Source of the DNA: Acidobacteriota bacterium
GTDB lineage: Bacteria; Acidobacteriota; Thermoanaerobaculia; UBA5066
Reading direction: 5' to 3'
DNA length: 64,000 nucleotides
NCBI GenBank assembly: GCA_029781975.1
Contig: JAKOVQ010000016.1
Span: forward strand, 124,001-188,000
Shown here piece after piece: positions 7,842 to 17,192 of this stretch (positions are counted from its first letter, which is position 1; every line of letters starts with the position of its first letter). A program made the translations under genes and the position numbers. The notes beneath the pieces are model-generated. The model was not told the DNA's origin. It saw nothing but the letters and a program-made list of their open reading frames with translations, and ran no database searches.

Positions 7842-9287
7842 CTACGGGACGACGGCCGGCGGGGCCCCCCAGACGCCCTCGTGGACGACCGCCCGGAGGA
7901 CGAGCCGCCCGCCGATCGCACGGAAGGCGAGGACGTCGCCCGCAAAGCCCGGGACGAGCGCCTCCCCACCGGCCCAGCCGGCCGCCTCGCGGGCGAGGCC
8001 CGCCAGGTCGAGATCGAGCGCTCCCGTCCGGTCCGCCAGACCGCGCCCCGCGAGCTTCGCGACGACGGCGGGCCAGGCGGCGAGGCCTCCCGGCGGGGCC
8101 GGGGCGAGGACCAGGTCGCGCGCCGAGACCTCGTCCAGCCCCCGGAGGTGCGTGAGGTCGCCCGAGTCGACCACCTCGGCGCGGCCCTGTCGGGGGCTGT
8201 CCCCCGCGAAGCGCCGCGGCCTCACGAAGGCGAGGTCTGCGAGGAACGGGGGGACGTCGCGGCCGTCGACGACCGTGGCCTCCCGGACCAGGAGGTCGAC
8301 GAGGTGGCCGCGCTGGTTGAGCGGGATCGCCGCGTAGCCGGCCGGATCGCGGGCCTCCCGGGGCGTCGAGGCGAGGGCGTCGAGCGCCGCCACGAGGGCG
8401 ATGAAGTTGAGGCGGACGAGCCGCTCGTCCTCGCCCGGCCCCTGCCAGCCGCCGGTCTCGACGAGGACGGTCGGGGTCCCCCAGCGCGACATCGAGTCGC
8501 CGAAGGCGCGCTCGGTGTACGCCATGTCGTACCGGCTCACCCGGCCGGGCGCCCACAGGCCCGCCGTCCGGGCGACGGTGGCCGCGAGCCACTCCTTCAG
8601 CCGGAGCGACGGGTTGACCGCCTCGTCCTGCTCGTCCGCCGACGCGGGGACGGCGAGGACGCAGAGGGCCGCCTGCGGGCCGGCGCGACCGGCGGTCACG
8701 AGGGGGTTCTGGCTGTGGAGGTTGAAGCCGGCCATCGGCCGGTAGCGGTCGCGGACCGACTTGAGGAACCGCCCCTCGGGCGTCTGGAGCCTCACGGCGT
8801 CGCGGTTCACGTCGATCCCCTGGGCGTTGCGGCGCTCGACCCTCGCGGCGCCGTCCGGGTTGAGCATCGGGAGGACGAGGAGCGTGAGGCGCGACAGGAC
8901 CCGCCGGGTGACGGGCTCCTCGCGGGTCCTGCCGAGCCACGAGAGGACGTCCATGAGGGCGCAGGTCGCCGTCGTCTCGTCGCCGTGCATCTGCGACCAG
9001 AGGAGGACCGTGTCCGGCCCGTCCCCCGCGCCGAGGACGACGAGGGGTCGCCCCTCGGCCGACGTCCCCTGCTCCTCCACCCTCAGGAGGCCCGGGTACC
9101 GGTCCTGAAGGCGCGCGATCTCCGCCTGGAGCTCCTCGGGCGCGTAGGTCCCGGACGGGGGGGAGACGCGGGCGCCGGGCCAGGCGTCCCAGACGGCGGC
9201 CGGGTCGAACGCCGGGGCGGGCCCGGGGGCTGCCGCCCGGACGGGGAGGGCGACGGCGAGGAGGAGGGTCGCGGCGAGCGTACGCAC
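7842..9287 (-). CDS. Secreted M14-family zinc carboxypeptidase
   Basis: This 481-residue exported peptidase removes C-terminal residues from peptides. A signal peptide is evident at residues 1-19. The zinc site is intact: H101 and E104 in QMHGDETT and H191 in NLHSQNP. The substrate-binding region shows NPDG and GIDVNRD, and the general-base glutamate is E277 in VLVETGGW. The roughly 150-residue C-terminal part is not recognised and may be a beta-rich accessory domain. The gene converges with the aldo/keto reductase over 37 bp and diverges from the STAS gene. Likely periplasmic or extracellular scavenging of peptides. Confidence 0.88.
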   Translation of the reverse strand: MRTLAATLLLAVALPVRAAAPGPAPAFDPAAVWDAWPGARVSPPSGTYAPEELQAEIARLQDRYPGLLRVEEQGTSAEGRPLVVLGAGDGPDTVLLWSQMHGDETTATCALMDVLSWLGRTREEPVTRRVLSRLTLLVLPMLNPDGAARVERRNAQGIDVNRDAVRLQTPEGRFLKSVRDRYRPMAGFNLHSQNPLVTAGRAGPQAALCVLAVPASADEQDEAVNPSLRLKEWLAATVARTAGLWAPGRVSRYDMAYTERAFGDSMSRWGTPTVLVETGGWQGPGEDERLVRLNFIALVAALDALASTPREARDPAGYAAIPLNQRGHLVDLLVREATVVDGRDVPPFLADLAFVRPRRFAGDSPRQGRAEVVDSGDLTHLRGLDEVSARDLVLAPAPPGGLAAWPAVVAKLAGRGLADRTGALDLDLAGLAREAAGWAGGEALVPGFAGDVLAFRAIGGRLVLRAVVHEGVWGAPPAVVP

Positions 9288-9421
9288 CGGCGAACCGTAG
9301 CAGATCGGGGCGCGTCCGCTCGCCTTGACAGGTCCATCCCCCGTGGCAATCTCGCTGTCCGGAACCCGGGCGGACCGGCCGCGGCGGCCCCGGCCGCGGG
9401 CGGGCCGGAGGAGAAAGACGC

Positions 9422-9763
9422 ATGAACCTCACGCTCGAGCCCGCCGAGGGGTACCTGGTGGCCCGGGTCGAGGAGTCGCGCTTCGACGCGCTCTCCGCGC
9501 CGGACTTCAAGGCGCGTCTGACCGCCGCCCTCGCCGGCGCCGCGCCCCGGGTCGTCCTCGACCTCAGCCCGGTCTCCTTCATCGACTCGGCCGCCCTCGC
9601 CGCGGTCCTCTCGGTGGTGAAGGGGCTCCCCCCCGGGGGCGACCTCCGCCTGGCCGGCGCGAGCGAGCCGGTCCGCGCCGTCCTGCGCCTGACCCGTCTC
9701 GACAAGGTGCTGGCCATCTACCCGACCGCCGAGGAGGCCTCGGCTTCCTTCGAGGGCCGGTGA
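9422..9763 (+). CDS. STAS-domain protein (anti-anti-sigma factor type)
   Basis: This 113-residue single-domain STAS protein resembles SpoIIAA/RsbV anti-sigma factor antagonists. The conserved core VVLDLSPVSFIDSAALAAVL places the candidate phospho-acceptor at S56. No partner kinase or sigma factor is encoded in the window. The stop codon overlaps the GTG start of glycogen phosphorylase (GTGA), so the pair should be made together. A TTGACA sequence lies at 9325-9330 in the upstream intergenic region, but a matching -10 element is weak. Confidence 0.85.
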   Translation: MNLTLEPAEGYLVARVEESRFDALSAPDFKARLTAALAGAAPRVVLDLSPVSFIDSAALAAVLSVVKGLPPGGDLRLAGASEPVRAVLRLTRLDKVLAIYPTAEEASASFEGR

Positions 9764-12243
9764 GCACCTCCCTCGCCGGACCCTTCCTCGCCTCGACGCC
9801 GGAGGAGATCCGGCGCTCGATCCGCTGGCACGTCACCTACTCCCTCGGCAAGCGGTGGGAGGACGTCCACCCGGCCGACCTCTTCCAGGCGCTCGGGCTC
9901 ACGGTCCGCGACCGCGCGTGGGAGCGGCTCCTGGCGACCGAGAACCGCTACCGGGAAGCCGACGCCAAGCGCGTCTACTACCTCTCGATGGAGTTCCTGA
10001 TCGGCCGGTCGCTGGGCGACTCGCTCCGGAACCTCGAGATCTACGAGAACGTGCGGGAGGCGCTTTCGGAGTGGGGGGTCGACCTCGAGAGCCTGCGCGA
10101 GGAGGAGGTCGACGCGGGGCTCGGCAACGGGGGCCTGGGGCGGCTCGCCGCCTGCTTCCTCGACTCCCTGGCGACGCTGGACCTGCCGGGCTACGGCTAC
10201 GGCCTCTTCTACCAGTACGGCCTCTTCCGGCAGGAGATCGACAACGGCTACCAGCGGGAGAAGCCCGACCGGTGGCTCCACGCCACGATGCCGTGGATCG
10301 TCGAGCGGCCCGAGGAGGCCTGCCTCGTCCCGGTCTACGGGAGGATCGTCGACGGCGTCGACCGGCGGGGGCAGTACAACCCGATGTGGCTCGACTGGAG
10401 GATCCTCGTCGGGGTCCCCCACGAGATGCCGGTCGTCGGCTTCGGGGGGAAGACGGTGAACGCCCTCCGCCTCTACTCCTCGCGCGCCTCGGACGAGTTC
10501 GACATGGCCACCTTCAACACGGGGGACTACGTCCAGGCCGTCCAGGAGGCGATCGGGTCCGAGACGATCTCGAAGGTCCTCTACCCGTCGGACCGGGTCC
10601 AGAAGGGGCGCGAGCTCCGGCTCCTGCAGGAGTACTTCTTCGTCGCCTGCGCCCTGCGCGACATCCTCCGCCGCTACCTGCGCGAGAGGAGCGACCTCGA
10701 GGCCTTTCCCGACAAGGTCGCCATCCAGCTGAACGACACGCATCCCGCCCTGGCGGTGGCCGAGCTGATGCGCCTCTTCGTCGACGAGCACGACCTCCCG
10801 TGGGACAAGGCCTGGCACCTGACCCAGGCGACGCTCGGCTACACGAACCACACGCTCCTCCCCGAGGCGCTCGAGAAGTGGCCGGTCCCGCTCCTGGAGA
10901 CGGTCCTCCCCCGCCACATGCAGCTGATCTACGAGATCAACCGCCGGTTCCTCGACGAGGTCGCCTACCTGGCGCCGGGCGACACGGGCGCCCTCGCGCG
11001 CCTCTCGGTCGTGGAGGAAGGGGAGCCGAAGAACGCGCGGATGGCCAACCTCGCGGCCATCGGGAGCCACTCGGTGAACGGGGTCGCCGCGCTCCACTCG
11101 GAGCTGATCAAGGAGACGCTCTTCCCCGACCTCTTCAGGCTCCAGCCCGGGAAGTTCAACAACAAGACGAACGGGGTCACGCCGCGCCGGTGGATCCTCA
11201 AGTCGAACCCCGGCCTCTCCGCGCTCCTGACCGAGGTGGCGGGGCCCGGCTGGGTCACCGACCTCGGGAAGGCCCGGGCCCTCGAGGGGGTGGCCCGCGA
11301 CGCGTCGTTCCAGGAGCGGTTCCGCGAGGTGAAGCTCGCGAACAAGAAGCGCCTCGCCCGCGTCATCGCCGACACCGTCCGCGTCCGCGTCGACCCCGAG
11401 GCGCTGTTCGACGTCCAGATCAAGAGGATCCACCTCTACAAGAGGCAGCTCCTCAACGCCCTCCACGTCATCCACCTCTACCTCCAGATCGTGGAGGACG
11501 GGGTCGTGCCGCCCTTCCCGCGGGTCTTCCTCTTCGCCGGGAAGGCCGCGCCCGGCTACTGGGTCGCCAAGCAGCTGATCAAGCTGGTCCACTCCATCGC
11601 CGACCGGGTGAACCGCGACACCCGGGTGAAGGGGCTCCTGAAGGTCGTCTTCCTCCCCGACTACCGCGTCTCCCTCGCCGAGCGGATCATCCCCGCGGCC
11701 GACCTCTCCGAGCAGATCTCCACCGCCGGGATGGAGGCCTCGGGCACCGGGAACATGAAGCTCGCGATGAACGGGGCCCTGACGATCGGGACGCTCGACG
11801 GCGCGAACATCGAGATCATGGAGGAGGTCGGGGCCGAGAACGTCTTCATCTTCGGCCACACCGCCGCCGAGATCGTGAGGATGAAGGACCCGGAGGTCTA
11901 TCGCGCGAGCCAGGTCTTCGAAAGCGACGCGCGGGTCCGCCGCGTCCTGAACGCGCTCCGGTCCCCCCTCTTCGCCCCCTTCGAGCCCGGGATCTTCGAG
12001 TGGGTCTGGGAGAACGTCCTGACGAGCTTCGACCCCTACTTCCACCTCGCCGACTTCGACGCCTACGCGGCGGCGCACGTCCGGGCCGCGGGCGAGTTCG
12101 GGGACCGGGCCCGCTGGACGGAGAAGGCGATCCTGAACGTCGCCCGGATGGGGAAGTTCTCGAGCGACCGGACGATCCGCGAGTACGCCCGGGACATCTG
12201 GGGGCTCGAGCCGGTCCCGCCGCCCGAGGGCTCCGCGGGCTGA
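9760..12243 (+). CDS. glgP: Glycogen/alpha-glucan phosphorylase
   Basis: This 827-residue cytosolic enzyme releases glucose-1-phosphate from glycogen or maltodextrin using pyridoxal phosphate and phosphate. The length is that of full-size GT35 phosphorylases. Recognisable blocks include YYLSMEFLIGR, GLGNGGLGRLAACF, YGLFYQYGLFRQ, QLNDTHPALAV and, near the C-terminus, EASGTGNMKLAMNGAL with the PLP lysine at K667. The start is the GTG overlapping the STAS stop; sequence further upstream in frame overlaps the STAS gene and is not protein-like. It ends 88 bp before the acyl-reductase-like gene. No other glycogen gene is present in the window. Confidence 0.96.
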   Translation: MSTSLAGPFLASTPEEIRRSIRWHVTYSLGKRWEDVHPADLFQALGLTVRDRAWERLLATENRYREADAKRVYYLSMEFLIGRSLGDSLRNLEIYENVREALSEWGVDLESLREEEVDAGLGNGGLGRLAACFLDSLATLDLPGYGYGLFYQYGLFRQEIDNGYQREKPDRWLHATMPWIVERPEEACLVPVYGRIVDGVDRRGQYNPMWLDWRILVGVPHEMPVVGFGGKTVNALRLYSSRASDEFDMATFNTGDYVQAVQEAIGSETISKVLYPSDRVQKGRELRLLQEYFFVACALRDILRRYLRERSDLEAFPDKVAIQLNDTHPALAVAELMRLFVDEHDLPWDKAWHLTQATLGYTNHTLLPEALEKWPVPLLETVLPRHMQLIYEINRRFLDEVAYLAPGDTGALARLSVVEEGEPKNARMANLAAIGSHSVNGVAALHSELIKETLFPDLFRLQPGKFNNKTNGVTPRRWILKSNPGLSALLTEVAGPGWVTDLGKARALEGVARDASFQERFREVKLANKKRLARVIADTVRVRVDPEALFDVQIKRIHLYKRQLLNALHVIHLYLQIVEDGVVPPFPRVFLFAGKAAPGYWVAKQLIKLVHSIADRVNRDTRVKGLLKVVFLPDYRVSLAERIIPAADLSEQISTAGMEASGTGNMKLAMNGALTIGTLDGANIEIMEEVGAENVFIFGHTAAEIVRMKDPEVYRASQVFESDARVRRVLNALRSPLFAPFEPGIFEWVWENVLTSFDPYFHLADFDAYAAAHVRAAGEFGDRARWTEKAILNVARMGKFSSDRTIREYARDIWGLEPVPPPEGSAG

Positions 12244-12331
12244 CCCCCGCGGCCGGCGCGCCCGCGTCGCCGCCGGGCTCGCCCCCCGGGGCGCTTTCGC
12301 GCGACAATGGCGGTCCCCCGGGAGGAACGTG

Positions 12332-14326
12332 ATGCCGAAGAAGACCGTCCGCGGGCGGGCGGCGCGGACGCCCCGCCGCCCCGGCCCCGTACCAGCTCCC
12401 GCACCGGCGCCCGAGCCGGCCCTGGCCACCGCCTCGGCCGCCGCGGGCGGTCCCGGCGCCGGCAGCGGGTCGCTCGAGCTCCAGCCCCGCCCGAACCCCG
12501 AGGGGGTCTTCCTCTGGGAGAGCTCCCCGTCGCAGTACATCGCGAAGGTCAGCCTCATCACGGGCCGGGAGATCCTCCGGCCGCTCGACCCCGAGGACCT
12601 CCTCGTCCACGCCCACCGCGACCGAAACCCGGTCGAGGTCCTCGCGCAGTTCGTCGCCAGCCGCGTCATCGACGCGACCGGCAACGAAGAGTCGGTCCGC
12701 GAGGGGATGCGCAAGGTCAACCAGATCGGGACGAGGCTCGCCGAGCAGCTCGGGTCGATGACCGGGAGCAAGACCGTCGAGAAGCAGGCGAAGAAGCTGA
12801 TCGGCGTCGTCGACCGGGAGGTCTTCTTCCAGTTCCGCGAGCCGACCCGCCTCTCCGAGAAGGAGGTGAAGGCGCGGATCGCCCGCCTCCAGGCCGAGGC
12901 GCGCGCCGCGCTGAAGGCGCGTGGCCGGAGCCCGCGGCTGAGGGTCCTCCTGACCGGCGCCACCGGCTTCCTCGGGAAGGAGATCCTCGTCCAGGCCGCG
13001 GCCGACCGGCGGATCGCCGAGGTGGTCTCGGTCATCCGCCCCGAGAGGATCCGCGACCCGAAGACGAAGGAGGTCGTGAAGGTCCTCTCCCCCGCCGAGC
13101 GGGGCCGGCTCCTCCTGAAGAGGCTCGGGATCGACGGGCCGCGGGCGCGGAAGTTCCGGTTCGTCGACGGCGACATCGAGAAGCCCCGCCTCGGGATCGA
13201 GGCGCGGGAGCTCGCGCACCTCGAGAAGACGATCACCCACGTCGTCCACTGCGCGGCCAGCGTCTCCTTCGACGACACCTACGAGAACTCGTTCCGCGCC
13301 AACGTCGTCGGCTGCAAGAACGCCCTCGCGTTCTCCCTCGCCCTGCAGAAGGCGCCGGGGTCGCCCTTCGTCATGCACCTGGCGATCGAGACGTCGTACA
13401 TCCACGGCCGCAAGAAGCGGTCGATCGCCTCCGAGAGCGCGCTCGTCTTCCCGAAGAACTTCTACAACAACTACTACGAGCTGACGAAGGCGATGGCCTC
13501 GATCGAGACCGACCGCCACATGGTCGAGAAGGGGCTGCGCGTGGCGCAGCTCCTCCCCTCCATCGTCATCGGCCACTCGCGGACGGGGAACAACCGCGGC
13601 GACACGAAGGTCGTGAACGCGCCGGTCAACGCCTTCGGCCGCGCGAAGGAAGCCCTCGCCCGGCTCGAGGGGACGCCGTTCGGGAGGTCGAAGGCGGCGG
13701 CCCTCGCCTCGTTCGCGATGGTCTTCCCGGGGGACCGCTCCGCCGAGATCAACCTGGTCTGCGTGGACCGGGTCGTCGAGGGGATCCTCGCGGCGCTCAC
13801 GCGGCCCGAGGCGATCGGCGAGCGGATCCACCTGGCCACCGACAACAGGATCCGGACCGAGGACATCGTGAGGATCGAGGACGAGGAGCTCGGCGTCGAC
13901 GTCCGCCTGACCGACCCGACCCTGTTCAGGAACCTGACGATGCCCGTCGTGAAGACGGTCCTCCTCCGGATGAACGAGCCGAAGCTCGCCAACGCGCTCG
14001 AGAAGCTCTCGAACATCTTCGGGGGGTACGGCGAGTGGGGGCAGCCGATCCACAGCGTCGGCAACGACGTCCGCCTCCTGGGCCTCTCCATCCGCCGGCC
14101 CGACACGATCCACGCCTTCCGGATGCTCTGCCGGCACAACAAGTACGTGCAGGACTTCGGGACCGTGCGCGACCCGGACGAGATCGCCCGGCGCGAGCGC
14201 CTCTGGGAGGAGACGATCGCCGCGATCGAGCACGAGACGGGGCGTGAGGTGGCGTCCCTCGACCCGGAGGAGTTCCGCAAGGAGATGTCGGCGCGGATCG
14301 ACCTGAGGAGCTTCACGCCGAAGTGA
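12332..14326 (+). CDS. NAD-binding fatty acyl reductase-like (extended SDR) protein
   Basis: This 664-residue protein has a Rossmann domain of the male-sterility/fatty acyl-CoA reductase type. The dinucleotide loop is LLTGATGFLGKE near residue 204, and the SDR catalytic pair appears in YYELTK around residues 382-386. Family members reduce activated acyl chains or other carboxyl groups with NAD(P)H. The first 200 residues are unusual: a proline/alanine-rich leader of about 45 residues and then a helical domain of unknown type. I use ATG 12332, with GGAGG 6 bp upstream, rather than the GTG at 12329, which lies too near that site. Substrate is not predictable; a role in lipid or wax metabolism is a guess. 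Confidence 0.8.
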   Translation: MPKKTVRGRAARTPRRPGPVPAPAPAPEPALATASAAAGGPGAGSGSLELQPRPNPEGVFLWESSPSQYIAKVSLITGREILRPLDPEDLLVHAHRDRNPVEVLAQFVASRVIDATGNEESVREGMRKVNQIGTRLAEQLGSMTGSKTVEKQAKKLIGVVDREVFFQFREPTRLSEKEVKARIARLQAEARAALKARGRSPRLRVLLTGATGFLGKEILVQAAADRRIAEVVSVIRPERIRDPKTKEVVKVLSPAERGRLLLKRLGIDGPRARKFRFVDGDIEKPRLGIEARELAHLEKTITHVVHCAASVSFDDTYENSFRANVVGCKNALAFSLALQKAPGSPFVMHLAIETSYIHGRKKRSIASESALVFPKNFYNNYYELTKAMASIETDRHMVEKGLRVAQLLPSIVIGHSRTGNNRGDTKVVNAPVNAFGRAKEALARLEGTPFGRSKAAALASFAMVFPGDRSAEINLVCVDRVVEGILAALTRPEAIGERIHLATDNRIRTEDIVRIEDEELGVDVRLTDPTLFRNLTMPVVKTVLLRMNEPKLANALEKLSNIFGGYGEWGQPIHSVGNDVRLLGLSIRRPDTIHAFRMLCRHNKYVQDFGTVRDPDEIARRERLWEETIAAIEHETGREVASLDPEEFRKEMSARIDLRSFTPK

Positions 14327-14432
14327 GCCCCGGCCCGCCGGGGCCGGGCGGTCCTTCCCGCCCCGTCCCGGCCGGGTCCGCGCCGGGCGCGGCCCGCGGC
14401 GGCGGGGTGGCCGCGGCGCAGAATGGGGTCCC

Positions 14433-15512
14433 GTGCGGAAGATCCTCCACGTCGACATGGACGCCTTCTACGCGTCGGTCGAGCAGCGCGACGATCCCTC
14501 GCTCCGCGGGAAGCCCGTCGCCGTCGGCGGCGACCCCGGCCGGCGCGGCGTGGTGGTCGCCGCGAGCTACGAGGCGCGGGCTTTCGGGGTCCGGTCCGCC
14601 CTGCCGATGGCGCAGGCCCTCCGCCTCTGCCCCCGGCTCCGCATCGTCCGCCCCGACATGGCCCGCTACCAGGCCGTCTCGCGCCAGGTCTTCGCCCTCT
14701 TCCGCGAGGTCACGCCGCTCGTCGAGCCCCTCTCTCTGGACGAGGCCTACCTCGACGTCACCGAGAACGCCTGGGGCGAGCCGCTCGGCGTCGCCGTCGC
14801 GCGGCGCCTGAAGGCCCGGATCCGGGAGGAGACCGCGCTCACCGCGTCGGCCGGGGTCGCCCCGAACAAGCTCCTCGCCAAGATCGCCTCCGGCTGGAGG
14901 AAGCCCGACGGCCTCACGGTCGTCGCCCCGGAGAGGGTGGAGGCGTTCCTCCGGCGGCTCGACGTCGACGCGCTCTGGGGCGTGGGCCCCGTCACCGCCC
15001 GCAAGCTCCGCGAGCTGGGGTTCGTCCGCCTCGTCGACCTGCGGAAGGCCGACCCCGCCGCCCTCGAGCTCGCGCTCGGGCGGCACGCCGGCGAGCTCCT
15101 CCGCCTCGCCCACGGGATCGACGAGCGGCCCGTCGTCCCCGACCGGCCCCGCAAGTCCGTCGGCGCCGAGACGACCTTCGACGAGGACCTCACCGACCTC
15201 GAGGAGCTCCGCCGGGTGGGAGCCCGGATGGCGGAGCGCTGCGCGGCGTGGCTCCTCCGCAAGGCGCTCGGCGCGCAGACGGTGACGCTGAAGCTCCGCT
15301 ACGCCGACTTCACGACGGTGACCCGGAGCGCGACCGGCCCCCCGGTGAGGACCGCCGCCGAGGTCGCCGCGCGCGCCGGCGCGCTCCTCGACCGGACCGA
15401 GGCAGGGGCGCGGCCGGTCCGGCTCCTCGGCGTCTCGGTGCACGGATGGGTCGGCCCCGGGGACGAGGAGCCGCGCGGGCAGCTCCTCCTTCCCTTCCCG
15501 CCGCTCCCCTGA
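14433..15512 (+). CDS. dinB: DNA polymerase IV (Y-family)
   Basis: This 359-residue translesion DNA polymerase carries the catalytic carboxylates of the Y family: VDMDAFYASVEQ at the N-terminus and LSLDEAYLDVT around residue 105. The helix-hairpin-helix thumb region shows LWGVGPVTARKLRELG, and the little-finger domain runs from about residue 235 to 345. GTG start. The C-terminus ends in QLLLPF, which resembles a beta-clamp binding peptide (QLxLF). No SOS box is recognisable in the 106 bp upstream. It converges with the lipoprotein gene over 16 bp. Confidence 0.95.
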   Translation: MRKILHVDMDAFYASVEQRDDPSLRGKPVAVGGDPGRRGVVVAASYEARAFGVRSALPMAQALRLCPRLRIVRPDMARYQAVSRQVFALFREVTPLVEPLSLDEAYLDVTENAWGEPLGVAVARRLKARIREETALTASAGVAPNKLLAKIASGWRKPDGLTVVAPERVEAFLRRLDVDALWGVGPVTARKLRELGFVRLVDLRKADPAALELALGRHAGELLRLAHGIDERPVVPDRPRKSVGAETTFDEDLTDLEELRRVGARMAERCAAWLLRKALGAQTVTLKLRYADFTTVTRSATGPPVRTAAEVAARAGALLDRTEAGARPVRLLGVSVHGWVGPGDEEPRGQLLLPFPPLP

Positions 15513-15528
15513 GCGCCCGCTCCGCGCC

Positions 15529-15990
15529 TCAGGGGGCCTGGTCCCCGCCCTCCTGGCGCCACGACGCCCAGCTCACCTTCCACTCCTTCCCCTCCGGGAC
15601 GAGGGTCAGCTCGAAGCGAAGCTTCACGGAGCGGGGGAGCCAGCCGTCCAGCCCGCCGAGCTTGCGCGGGGTGCCGGAGACGTCCGCCCGGAAGGTCGCG
15701 CGCGCCAGGTCGGCGCTCCGCGTCACCTCGACGTCGGCGAGGGACACGGAAAGAGCCTCGTAGGCGGCGAGGTACCGCTTGAGGGTGAGGAGCGCCTCGG
15801 TCCGGTCGCCCCCCTGGGCGTCGCGGTAGCCCGCGGCGAGGTGGGAAGCGGCCTTCTCCGCGTCGGTCCTCTCGACCGCGCGCGCGATCCCGTCGAGCGT
15901 TGCCCGGACCGGGTCGCCCTTCGGGCCGCAGGCCGTCGCGACGGCGGCGGCGGCGAGGGCCGCGACGAGGAGCGGGCGGCGGGACGTCAC
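15529..15990 (-). CDS. Small lipoprotein, NTF2-like in appearance
   Basis: This 153-residue protein has a lipoprotein signal: a charged start, an alanine-rich hydrophobic stretch and a lipobox-like VATAC with the lipidation cysteine at C21. The remainder alternates helices and beta strands (RAVERTDAEKAASHLA, then KLRFELTLVPEGKEWKVSW) in a way that recalls SnoaL/NTF2-like folds, but I cannot assign a family. GTG start, 7 bp after the MFS transporter stop. It is the last gene of the feoA-feoB-MFS run. Confidence 0.7.
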   Translation of the reverse strand: MTSRRPLLVAALAAAAVATACGPKGDPVRATLDGIARAVERTDAEKAASHLAAGYRDAQGGDRTEALLTLKRYLAAYEALSVSLADVEVTRSADLARATFRADVSGTPRKLGGLDGWLPRSVKLRFELTLVPEGKEWKVSWASWRQEGGDQAP

Positions 15991-15997
15991 CCCCGCA

Positions 15998-17185
15998 TCA
16001 TCCCACCGGCTCCGGCGAGGGGGGTGCCTTCGGGCCGGCGAGGAAGCCGGCCGCGGAGACGAGCCCCGCCACGAAGGCCCCGCCCCAGAGGACCGTCCCG
16101 CCCAGCGTGTCGAGGACGACCGCGCCGGCCCAGGGCCCGACGGCGAAGGCGAGGTTGAAGGTGGTCATGTAGAGGCCCATGTAGGCGCCGCGCCGCGCGG
16201 CCGGGGCGAGGTCCGCGACGGCCGCGCTGAGAGAGGGGAAGAGGATCATCTCGCCGAAGGTCCAGACGACGACGGTCGCGGCCACCGCCGGGAGGTCGCG
16301 CACGAAGGCGAGGAGGCCGAAGCCGATCCCCGTCAGGACCGCCCCGAGGGCCAGCGCCCGGCCGTGGGGCCAGCGCGCCATCGCCGCGTTGAGGGGGACC
16401 TCGACCGCCACGATGATCAGCGTGTTGAGGGTGAAGAGGAGGCCGTACGCGCTCTCGGGGAGCCGCAGGTCCCGGACGAGGAAGAGGGCGAACGCGCTGA
16501 CGTGCTGGAAGAAGACGAGCGCGACCGGGACCGTCGCCAGGAGGAGGAGGAGGAGGCGCCGGTCCCCCAGCGGCGAGCCCCCCTCGCCCGGCCCAGCGTC
16601 CGCGCCCTCCGTCCGCCGCCCCGGACCCGCGACGCGGAACAGGATCGCCGCGGAGGCGAGGGACGTCACGCCGTCGAGGACGAAGAGCGTCGGGTAGGAG
16701 ACGGTGGCGAGGAACCCGCCCGCCGCCGGGCCGACGCTCATCCCGAGGTTGATGGCGAGCCTGTTGAGGGCGAAGACGAGGCGGCGCTGCTCGGGCACGG
16801 CCAGGTCCGAGAGGATGGCCAGGCTCGCGGGGCGGAAGAGCTCGGCGACGGCGGCCCAGGCGACCGTCAGGGCCGCGACCGCGAGCGGCGGGCGGACGAA
16901 GGGGAAGCAGAGGAGGAGGAGGCCCGAGCCGAGGAGCGAGGCGCGCATCACCGGGAGGGCGCCGAGCCGGTCGCAGAGGCGTCCGGAGAGCGGGGCGGCG
17001 ACGATGGCCGTCGCCCCGTAGAGGGCGAGGATCACGGCGGCGTGCGAGGCGGTGAAGCCCCTCTCGCGCGTCAGGAAGAGGAGGAGGAACGGGAGGACCA
17101 TCGTCCCGGCGCGGTTGACGAGGGTCGCAAGGAGGAGGATCCAGACGTCGCGCGGGACCGCGCGAATGTCGCGTCGGAGCGCCAC
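15998..17185 (-). CDS. Major facilitator superfamily transporter
   Basis: This 395-residue protein has about twelve hydrophobic helices in two six-helix halves with a charged central loop (around residues 195-215). Motif A appears as GRLCDRLGALPVMR between helices 2 and 3. It resembles MdtH/YajR-type drug or small-molecule exporters, but the substrate is unknown. GTG start 7 bp after the feoB stop, so it is probably co-transcribed with the ferrous iron uptake genes; a role in exporting a siderophore or metal is possible but not supported by any motif. Confidence 0.88.
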   Translation of the reverse strand: MALRRDIRAVPRDVWILLLATLVNRAGTMVLPFLLLFLTRERGFTASHAAVILALYGATAIVAAPLSGRLCDRLGALPVMRASLLGSGLLLLCFPFVRPPLAVAALTVAWAAVAELFRPASLAILSDLAVPEQRRLVFALNRLAINLGMSVGPAAGGFLATVSYPTLFVLDGVTSLASAAILFRVAGPGRRTEGADAGPGEGGSPLGDRRLLLLLLATVPVALVFFQHVSAFALFLVRDLRLPESAYGLLFTLNTLIIVAVEVPLNAAMARWPHGRALALGAVLTGIGFGLLAFVRDLPAVAATVVVWTFGEMILFPSLSAAVADLAPAARRGAYMGLYMTTFNLAFAVGPWAGAVVLDTLGGTVLWGGAFVAGLVSAAGFLAGPKAPPSPEPVG

Positions 17186-17192
17186 GAGCGCG

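Noticed and set aside
9325-9330. TTGACA before the STAS gene as a promoter
   Set aside because: The -35 match is exact but no acceptable -10 lies 16-18 bp downstream.
12244-12331. GC-rich stem after glgP followed by CTTTCG
   Set aside because: Loop of two bases and too few T residues to call a terminator.
9718-14458. Very long open frames on the minus strand opposite glgP, the acyl-reductase-like gene and dinB
   Set aside because: Composition mirrors the codon bias of the plus-strand genes and no protein family features are visible.
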